A DNA stretch of 11,991 bases, from assembly GCA_946479995.1 (NCBI GenBank), contig CAMLIU010000018.1:1-11991 (forward strand), in the 5' to 3' direction. Positions within the stretch are counted from its first letter, which is position 1, and each line of letters starts with the position of its first letter. A program made the translations under genes and the position numbers. This DNA is from an uncultured Gemmatimonadota bacterium (GTDB taxonomy: Bacteria > Gemmatimonadota > Gemmatimonadetes > Gemmatimonadales > Gemmatimonadaceae). Positions 7,434-11,991 of the stretch are shown piece by piece. The notes under the pieces are model-generated. The model had not been told where the DNA came from. It did not search any database and was given only the letters and a program-made list of their open reading frames with translations.

Positions 7434-8206
7434 TCGACTGCGCCACGTACATCGGTCCGTACCCGTTTCGCGAGCTGCCGCACCCTGAGGCTTCCGTGCT
7501 CGTGCGGGTGCTGTCGCGCGAGGGAATGAGCGGAGCGTGGGTCGGCTACCTGCCCGCGCCATGGCAGCGCGATCCGCGGCCTGGGAACGAGTCGCTGTTC
7601 GCGGCGCTCGAATCCCACGAGGTGCTTCGTGCCGCGCCGGTGGTGCGCCCCGATTGGCCCCGCTGGGAGCGCGACCTGCGGGCGGTGGTGGAACGAGGCG
7701 CCGCCGCCGTGCGTGCCTACCCGATGCACTGGGGAATGGGACCGCATGACGAGCGCATGCGCGCGCTCGCGCTCGCCTGCGGGGAGCTGGGAGTGCCTCT
7801 CCTGCTCACCGTGCGCTTCGAGGATCTCCGACAGCGCTCTCCGCTCGACGTCGCCGGTGACCTGTCGGCCGCGCACGTGCGTGCGCTCGCGAGGGCGGGC
7901 TCGAAGGTGTGACTCGTCGTGACGGGAGCCGGCCGCGAGATGCTGGAGGAGGTCCACTGGGGCCTCACCACTGACGAGCAGCGTCGCGTGCACTGGGACT
8001 TCGCCTGGATCTGGGGCCCGCCCGACGACCACCTCGCGCACCTCTTTCGCACCGTTGGCAGCGAGCGATTCGTGTACGGCTCGCACTGGCCGTTGCGTCT
8101 CACGCAGAATCCGCGAGCGAACCTCGAGCTGTTGCCGCCCGATCTGCGCAGCGACGGCATCACCGATGCAAGGGGCCTCACCCTCGTCAGGAAAACGCCG
8201 ACTTGA
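7430..8206 (+). pseudogene. Second amidohydrolase-like protein, interrupted by an in-frame TGA
   Basis: Two open segments in the same frame, 7430-7912 and 7919-8206, together encode one amidohydrolase-superfamily protein of about 258 residues. The first begins MIDCATYIGPYPFRELPHPEA and runs through VRAYPMHW near residues 94-101. The second carries WDFAWIWGPPDDHL and ERFVYGSHWPLRL, typical of the C-terminal barrel half. Codon 161 is TGA (7910-7912). On both sides the family pattern continues without frame shift or gap, so a single base change explains the break. CGA (Arg) or TGG (Trp) are simple ancestral codons. The usual HxH metal motif after strand 1 is absent and DCATYIGPYPF stands there instead, as in a distinct branch of Amidohydro_2-like proteins. 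A GTG at 7919 could restart translation, but half barrels are unlikely to fold. Alternatives are a sequencing error, a strain-level nonsense mutation, or readthrough/selenocysteine. The first two seem likeliest. The start overlaps the preceding stop as ATGA. Confidence 0.75.
7910..7912 (+). other. In-frame TGA inside the second amidohydrolase-like gene
   Basis: The context is SKV, then TGA, then LVVTGAGREM, within what should be a buried barrel strand. Six other genes in the window (42-1664, 1661-4393, 4386-5213, 5245-6576, 6573-7433 and this one at 8204) end with TGA, so TGA is a normal stop here rather than a reassigned codon. A short hairpin with 5-bp arms (7913-7917 and 7922-7926) and a CGTG loop follows immediately. 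It sits too close to the TGA to look like a standard bacterial SECIS element. Confidence 0.8.
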
Positions 8207-8250
8207 TCTTTCCCCGGGGACGCGGGAGGTTGCGCGGGTTGCGCATGCAT

Positions 8251-8274
8251 TGCCGCACCGCTCGCCTTGCGGCA
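8251..8274. repeat. Inverted repeat, 7-bp perfect arms
   Basis: TGCCGCA at 8251-8257 is answered by TGCGGCA at 8268-8274 across a 10-base loop. In RNA it would form a GC-rich hairpin 45 bases after the last stop codon of the upstream gene row. No T-run follows, so it is not a classical intrinsic terminator. It may stabilise the 3' end of the upstream transcript or be chance in GC-rich DNA. Confidence 0.4.
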
Positions 8275-8307
8275 GCGAATGTCCTCGCACAAACTTGCTG
8301 GCTGGTC

Positions 8308-8338
8308 GGGGCATGGTGAATCGATTCACGCATGCCCC
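8308..8338. repeat. Near-perfect 31-bp palindrome upstream of actA (operator and/or terminator hairpin)
   Basis: The core GTGAATCGATTCAC at 8316-8329 is a perfect 14-bp palindrome. It is flanked by GGGGCATG (8308-8315) and CATGCCCC (8331-8338), which are also exact complements. A single extra G at 8330 is the only break in symmetry. As RNA it would form a 13-bp stem with a UCGA tetraloop and one bulge, followed 8 bases later by five Ts at 8347-8351. This fits either an operator for a dimeric regulator (a central CG within TGAAT/ATTCA half-sites resembles LacI-family operators) or a bidirectional-type terminator with a displaced T-run. It ends 30 bases before the actA start. Confidence 0.7.
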
Positions 8339-8368
8339 ATCCATTGTTTTTCCCAACACCCCAACGCG

Positions 8369-9115
8369 ATGACGCAGCGAAGGAAGTGGGCCGCCATCCC
8401 CGGACTCTTCATCCTGGCGGTCGGTGCCGTCGTCCTGTCCGCCTACAGCGGCGCATCCTCCTCGCAGGGCCGTGGTCCCGAACAGCCGATCAAGTTTCCC
8501 CACCCACGCCATGCCGGCGCGGTGAAGGACGGGGGGCTCGGGATGAACTGCCTCTACTGCCATAACAACGCCAACAAGTCCGCCGACGTCGGCATGCCCG
8601 CCGTCAGCACTTGCATGGGTTGCCATACGATCATTCTCGGCCGCGCCGATTCGTCGAAGCGCGAGATCGCGAAGCTCCAGAAGTACGCCGCCGAGAACAA
8701 GCCGGTCCCGTGGGTGCGCATCCACAAGGTGCCGGAGTACGTGCACTTCCCGCACGTGCGGCACGTCAACGCCGGCGTCACCTGCCAGACCTGCCACGGG
8801 CAAGTGCAGAAGATGCAGACGGTCTACCAGTACGCGTCGCTCAACATGGGCTGGTGCGTGAACTGCCACGTCAACGGCTACGACCCCAAGGAAGGCCAGA
8901 AGGCCGCCGGCTACGACAACGTGCCGCCGGCCAACTACTCCGGTGGCGTTCCGTACGGCACCCCGGGTAGCAGCGCCGGCATCGCCGCCAACGCCGCGGC
9001 GTTCACTCCGCCCGGCATGGGGCTGCCACGCGATACGGCTGCACCGTCCGGCGGCGCCACCCCTGCTGCAGAGCGTCGCCGCGCGCGCTACGACTGCGCC
9101 AACTGTCACTACTAG
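8369..9115 (+). CDS. actA: Alternative complex III pentaheme cytochrome c subunit ActA
   Basis: The 248-residue protein has five CXXCH heme c sites at C61-LYCH, C82-MGCH, C139-QTCH, C163-VNCH and C243-ANCH, the last one residue from the C-terminus. It also has extra histidines (H45, H48, H126, H129, H132) that could serve as distal ligands. One N-terminal hydrophobic segment (residues 8-26) acts as signal-anchor, so the hemes lie on the periplasmic side. In ACIII this subunit, together with ActE, passes electrons from the complex to cytochrome c or the terminal oxidase. ATG 8369 is chosen because the signal-anchor begins right after it. The upstream in-frame codon at 8267 would run through the palindrome and add a non-conserved segment. 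No Shine-Dalgarno is visible before ATG 8369. The gene ends in TAG and is followed after 22 bases by actB, the usual operon order. Confidence 0.93.
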   Translation: MTQRRKWAAIPGLFILAVGAVVLSAYSGASSSQGRGPEQPIKFPHPRHAGAVKDGGLGMNCLYCHNNANKSADVGMPAVSTCMGCHTIILGRADSSKREIAKLQKYAAENKPVPWVRIHKVPEYVHFPHVRHVNAGVTCQTCHGQVQKMQTVYQYASLNMGWCVNCHVNGYDPKEGQKAAGYDNVPPANYSGGVPYGTPGSSAGIAANAAAFTPPGMGLPRDTAAPSGGATPAAERRRARYDCANCHY

Positions 9116-9122
9116 CCCGCCC

Positions 9123-9130
9123 GAGGAAAG
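9123..9130 (+). promoter_or_regulatory. Ribosome binding site for actB
   Basis: GAGGAAAG lies in the 22-base gap between actA and actB, about 8-10 bases before ATG 9138. It fixes the actB start just ahead of the twin-arginine signal. Confidence 0.7.
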
Positions 9131-9137
9131 CCGCCAC

Positions 9138-11991
9138 ATGAGCAACGACACGGGGTCGCCGGGCGTCAAGCGACGCGACTTCCTGAAGGTCCTCGGTGCC
9201 GCCGGCGCCACCATCGGTTCGGTGGGCTGCAGCTCCGAGAAGGTCGGAAACCTGATCCCCTATCTCGTTCATCCGGACGAGACGGTCTCCGGCGTCTCCA
9301 CCTACTACGCCACCACCTGCCGCGAGTGCTCCGCCGGCTGCGGCATCATTGCCGAGACGCGCGATGGCCGCACCACGAAGCTCGAGGGCAACCCCGAGCA
9401 TCCGCTGAATCGCGGCGCGCTCTGCTCGCGCGGCCAGGCGGCGGTGCAGGGGCTCTACAACCCGGATCGCTTCCGCGGACCGATGGTGAAGGAGAACGGC
9501 GCCTGGAAGTCGATCGAGTGGGATGCCGCCCTCAACCTCCTCGGCCAGAAGCTCGCCGGCGCCCGCGGCGCCGCGGCGAACGCCGTCTTCCTCAATCAGC
9601 ACGAGAGCGGCAGCTTCCCCGCCTTCCTCGATGCGTGGCTCGCCGGCTACGGCATGCGCCCGCACCTGAGCGTGGACTTCGAGGCGGACAGCGCCGCCAT
9701 CGAGGCCAACCGCCGCACCTACGGTGTGGCGTGGCCGCGCCTCTCCTTCGCCGACGCGAAGCTCATCGTTTCCTTCGGGGCCGACTTCCTGGAGACGTGG
9801 GGCCTGTCGGTGCCGCAGCAGCTCGACTTCGCCGACGCGCGCGCGAAGCTCACTGGTGCGCCGCGATTCGTATACATCGGTCCCCGCCGCTCGCTCACCG
9901 GCCTCAACGCCGATCAGTGGATCGCGTGCAAGCCGGGCACCGAGCTCGCCATCGCCAACGCGCTGGCCGGCCGGACCTCCATTGCCGATGCGGCGCAGCA
10001 AAGCGGCGTCTCCGCGGCCACGCTGCAGCGACTGCAGCAGGAGATGTCCACGGCGAAGCCCGTGCTCGCGCTGGCGGGCACCCGGGGCGCCAATGCGCTC
10101 GACGTCGCCCTCGCCGTCGCGGCGCTGAACCAGGCCAACGGCGCGGTCGGCACGACGATCCGCCCCGCCGAGCCGATGCTCGGCTTCGAGGGCATCGCCC
10201 GCTTCGGTGAAGTCGCTGCCGCGGTGGAGCGGATGCGCGCCGGTTCGGTGCCCATCGCCTTCGTGCGCGGCGCGAACCCCGCGTACAGCCTCCCGGCGAG
10301 CGCCCGCTTCGCCGAGGCGTTCGCGAAGGTGCCGTTCAAGGTGAGCTTCTCGCTGTATCCGGACGAGACCACCGAGCTGTGCGACCTCGTGCTCCCCGAC
10401 CTGCACTCGCTCGAGTCGTGGGGCGACGCCGAAGCGGGGCGCGGACTCGTTTCGCTCCAGCAGCCGGCGATGGACCCTGTCTTCGCGGGCACGCGGGCAA
10501 CCGCTGACGTGCTGATGCAGGTGGCGCTGAAGGAACCGGCGAATGCCGCGCGCTATCCGCAGAAGGACTATCGGAGCTGGCTCATCCAGCGCTTCCCCGG
10601 CGGGATGAACGCCTTCACGCAGACGCTCGTGAAGGGTGTCGGGCCGGGCGCCGTCGCGCCGCGGACCGCCGCCACCGGCGCCGTGACCACGCTCGCCCCC
10701 GCCGCGCCGATCGACAGCACGAAGGGCGACTTCTATCTCGTCGTGTACCCGTCGCCGGTGCTCGGCGACGGACGCGGTGCGAACAAGCCGTGGCTGCAGG
10801 AGCTCCCCGATCCGGTGAGCAAGGTGCTCTGGAGCTCGTGGGTCGAGCTGCACCCGGAGACCGCGCAGCGGCTCGGCATCGACCGCGGAGACATCGTCGA
10901 GGTGAGCACGGCGGCGGGCAAGGTGCGCGCGCCGGCCTACCTCTACCTCGGCATTCGTCCCGATACCGTCGCCATCGCCCTCGGGCAGGGCCATTCGTCG
11001 GTGGCGAAGCTCGATCAGTTCGAGCCCAAGCACACCGACCCGAAGGTGGTGCAATGGGGCTACGGCCGTTACGCGCGCAACCTCGGCGTGCGTGCGCAGG
11101 ACCTGCTCGGTGTCGCCGGTGACGCGGCGGGCGGGCTCGCGCTCGTCAGCACGCGGGCGTCCATCTCGAAGACCGGCGACAGCGAACAGCTGATCTCCAC
11201 CGAAGGATCGGCACGCCAGCACGGGCGTGGCATCGCGCAGGCGATTCCGCTGTCGGAGTTGGGCCACTCGCCGCGCGGCGACGAGAACGGCGTCGCCGCC
11301 GTGGCGGCGGAGGGCGAGTCGCACGGACGCGACGAGCACAGCCAGCCTGGTGGCGTTCCACTCATGCCTGGTGCGCAGCCGTCGGAGATCCCGCCGCAGG
11401 AGCACGAGCGGATCCCGGGCGCGCCACCGACCGTCTTCCTGCCGGGTCTCCGCTCGCCGGTGGCCGCCGACGCGCAGGGCGAGCTCGGCTCGCCCACCAG
11501 CGAGGATCGGGGGAAGCTCAAGGGCATGTACTCGCCCAACCACTGGTCCGGCATGGAGCAGCGGCGCTGGGCGATGACCATCGACCTCGCGCGCTGCACC
11601 GGCTGCTCGGCGTGCGTCACGGCGTGCTACGCCGAGAACAACATCCCCACGGTCGGCGCCCCGTGGCAGAACGCCACCATCTGGGCGGACGCCAAGGCGG
11701 GCTTCAACATCGTGCGCGGCCGCGAGATGAACTGGATCCGCCTCGAGCGCTACTTCGAGGGGGCACCGGACGCGAAGTTCACCGAGGATTTCGAGGCGCG
11801 CTTCGTCCCGATGCTCTGCCAGCATTGTGGCAACGCGCCCTGCGAGCCGGTGTGCCCGGTGTATGCCACCTATCACGCTCCGGACGGCCTCAACGTGCAG
11901 GTCTACAACCGCTGCGTGGGTACGCGCTACTGCAGCAACAACTGCCCGTACAAGGTCCGCTACTTCAACTGGTTCGGCTACGGCGAGCCCG
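9138..11991 (+). CDS. actB: Alternative complex III fused molybdopterin-oxidoreductase-like/iron-sulfur subunit ActB (3' end cut by window)
   Basis: One uninterrupted frame runs from ATG 9138 past the window end, giving at least 951 residues. It starts with a twin-arginine signal (KRRDFLKVLG, residues 11-20), so the protein is exported folded. Residues about 55-660 form the molybdopterin-oxidoreductase-like B1 domain, with a Cys quartet C61-x2-C64-x3-C68...C96 and the GNPEHPLNRGALCSRGQ stretch. From about 660 to 810 there is a Pro/Gly-rich variable linker. The B2 ferredoxin-like domain follows with C820-x2-C823-x2-C826-x3-C830, then C894-x2-C897-x4-C902-x3-C906, then C926 and CSNNCPYKV (C932, C936). 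The window ends before the remaining cysteines. In known ACIII, B1 lacks a molybdenum cofactor and B2 holds the iron-sulfur clusters that carry electrons from quinol oxidation towards the hemes of ActA and ActE. ActC, a membrane quinol-binding NrfD-like protein, should follow downstream. Confidence 0.93.
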   Translation, partial: MSNDTGSPGVKRRDFLKVLGAAGATIGSVGCSSEKVGNLIPYLVHPDETVSGVSTYYATTCRECSAGCGIIAETRDGRTTKLEGNPEHPLNRGALCSRGQAAVQGLYNPDRFRGPMVKENGAWKSIEWDAALNLLGQKLAGARGAAANAVFLNQHESGSFPAFLDAWLAGYGMRPHLSVDFEADSAAIEANRRTYGVAWPRLSFADAKLIVSFGADFLETWGLSVPQQLDFADARAKLTGAPRFVYIGPRRSLTGLNADQWIACKPGTELAIANALAGRTSIADAAQQSGVSAATLQRLQQEMSTAKPVLALAGTRGANALDVALAVAALNQANGAVGTTIRPAEPMLGFEGIARFGEVAAAVERMRAGSVPIAFVRGANPAYSLPASARFAEAFAKVPFKVSFSLYPDETTELCDLVLPDLHSLESWGDAEAGRGLVSLQQPAMDPVFAGTRATADVLMQVALKEPANAARYPQKDYRSWLIQRFPGGMNAFTQTLVKGVGPGAVAPRTAATGAVTTLAPAAPIDSTKGDFYLVVYPSPVLGDGRGANKPWLQELPDPVSKVLWSSWVELHPETAQRLGIDRGDIVEVSTAAGKVRAPAYLYLGIRPDTVAIALGQGHSSVAKLDQFEPKHTDPKVVQWGYGRYARNLGVRAQDLLGVAGDAAGGLALVSTRASISKTGDSEQLISTEGSARQHGRGIAQAIPLSELGHSPRGDENGVAAVAAEGESHGRDEHSQPGGVPLMPGAQPSEIPPQEHERIPGAPPTVFLPGLRSPVAADAQGELGSPTSEDRGKLKGMYSPNHWSGMEQRRWAMTIDLARCTGCSACVTACYAENNIPTVGAPWQNATIWADAKAGFNIVRGREMNWIRLERYFEGAPDAKFTEDFEARFVPMLCQHCGNAPCEPVCPVYATYHAPDGLNVQVYNRCVGTRYCSNNCPYKVRYFNWFGYGEP

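Larger units (their letters stand above)
8207..8368. promoter_or_regulatory. Intergenic operon boundary upstream of actA
   Basis: At 162 bases this is the longest non-coding stretch of the window. It separates the catabolic gene row from the respiratory act operon and carries two inverted repeats, annotated separately. A TTGCGG hexamer at 8267-8272 is followed 17 bases later by CAAACT, too weak a match to call a promoter. A promoter for actA is expected here because the gap and the repeats break the run of overlapping genes, but its exact position cannot be read. Confidence 0.5.

Noticed and set aside
7913..7966. Possible SECIS element after the in-frame TGA
   Set aside because: One small hairpin starts right at the TGA and a second (arms 7949-7952 and 7963-7966) is weak and far. 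Neither has the usual spacing of a bacterial SECIS.
8211..8220. Ten-base palindrome TCCCCGGGGA just after the last catabolic gene
   Set aside because: It has no room for a hairpin loop and such short GC palindromes are common in this DNA.
7010..9214. 734-codon open frame on the minus strand
   Set aside because: It is antisense to the amidohydrolase genes, the intergenic gap and actA, with no family signature. It is a GC-bias shadow.
9003..11876. 957-codon open frame on the minus strand
   Set aside because: It lies antisense to actA/actB codon by codon and its product is Arg/His/Gly-rich without any recognisable motif. Long antisense frames are expected opposite high-GC genes.

Overview
This is a high-GC, gene-dense bacterial segment in which every confident gene lies on the plus strand. 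The last two genes, a pentaheme cytochrome (ActA) and a fused molybdopterin-oxidoreductase-like/iron-sulfur protein (ActB), start an operon for alternative complex III (ACIII), a quinol oxidase found in Bacteroidota, Gemmatimonadota, Acidobacteriota, Planctomycetota, Chloroflexota and some Deltaproteobacteria. High GC plus this gene content makes Gemmatimonadota a reasonable guess. No marker gene in the window proves it.

Region 1 (about 42-8206) is a tightly packed row of six genes: a family 5 ABC-transporter substrate-binding lipoprotein, a heparinase II/III-type polysaccharide lyase, a TrmJ-like tRNA methyltransferase, a class III aminotransferase and two consecutive amidohydrolase-superfamily proteins. 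Four of the five junctions overlap (ATGA, an 8-bp overlap, GTGA, ATGA), which points to translational coupling. The second amidohydrolase is interrupted by one in-frame TGA. The likely theme is uptake and intracellular breakdown of an acidic oligosaccharide or a related conjugate, with the tRNA methyltransferase as a housekeeping passenger. The substrate cannot be read from the sequence.

Region 2 (8207-8368) is the only real intergenic gap. It holds two inverted repeats, one a near-perfect 31-bp palindrome lying 30 bp before actA. It looks like an operon boundary with a terminator, an operator, or both.

Region 3 (8369-11991) is the start of the ACIII operon. ActA carries five CXXCH heme sites and ActB carries a twin-arginine signal. 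ActB runs off the window inside its iron-sulfur domain. In known ACIII the complex takes electrons from quinol and passes them to cytochrome c or directly to a terminal oxidase.

No RNA genes, CRISPR arrays, insertion sequences or phage genes were recognised.
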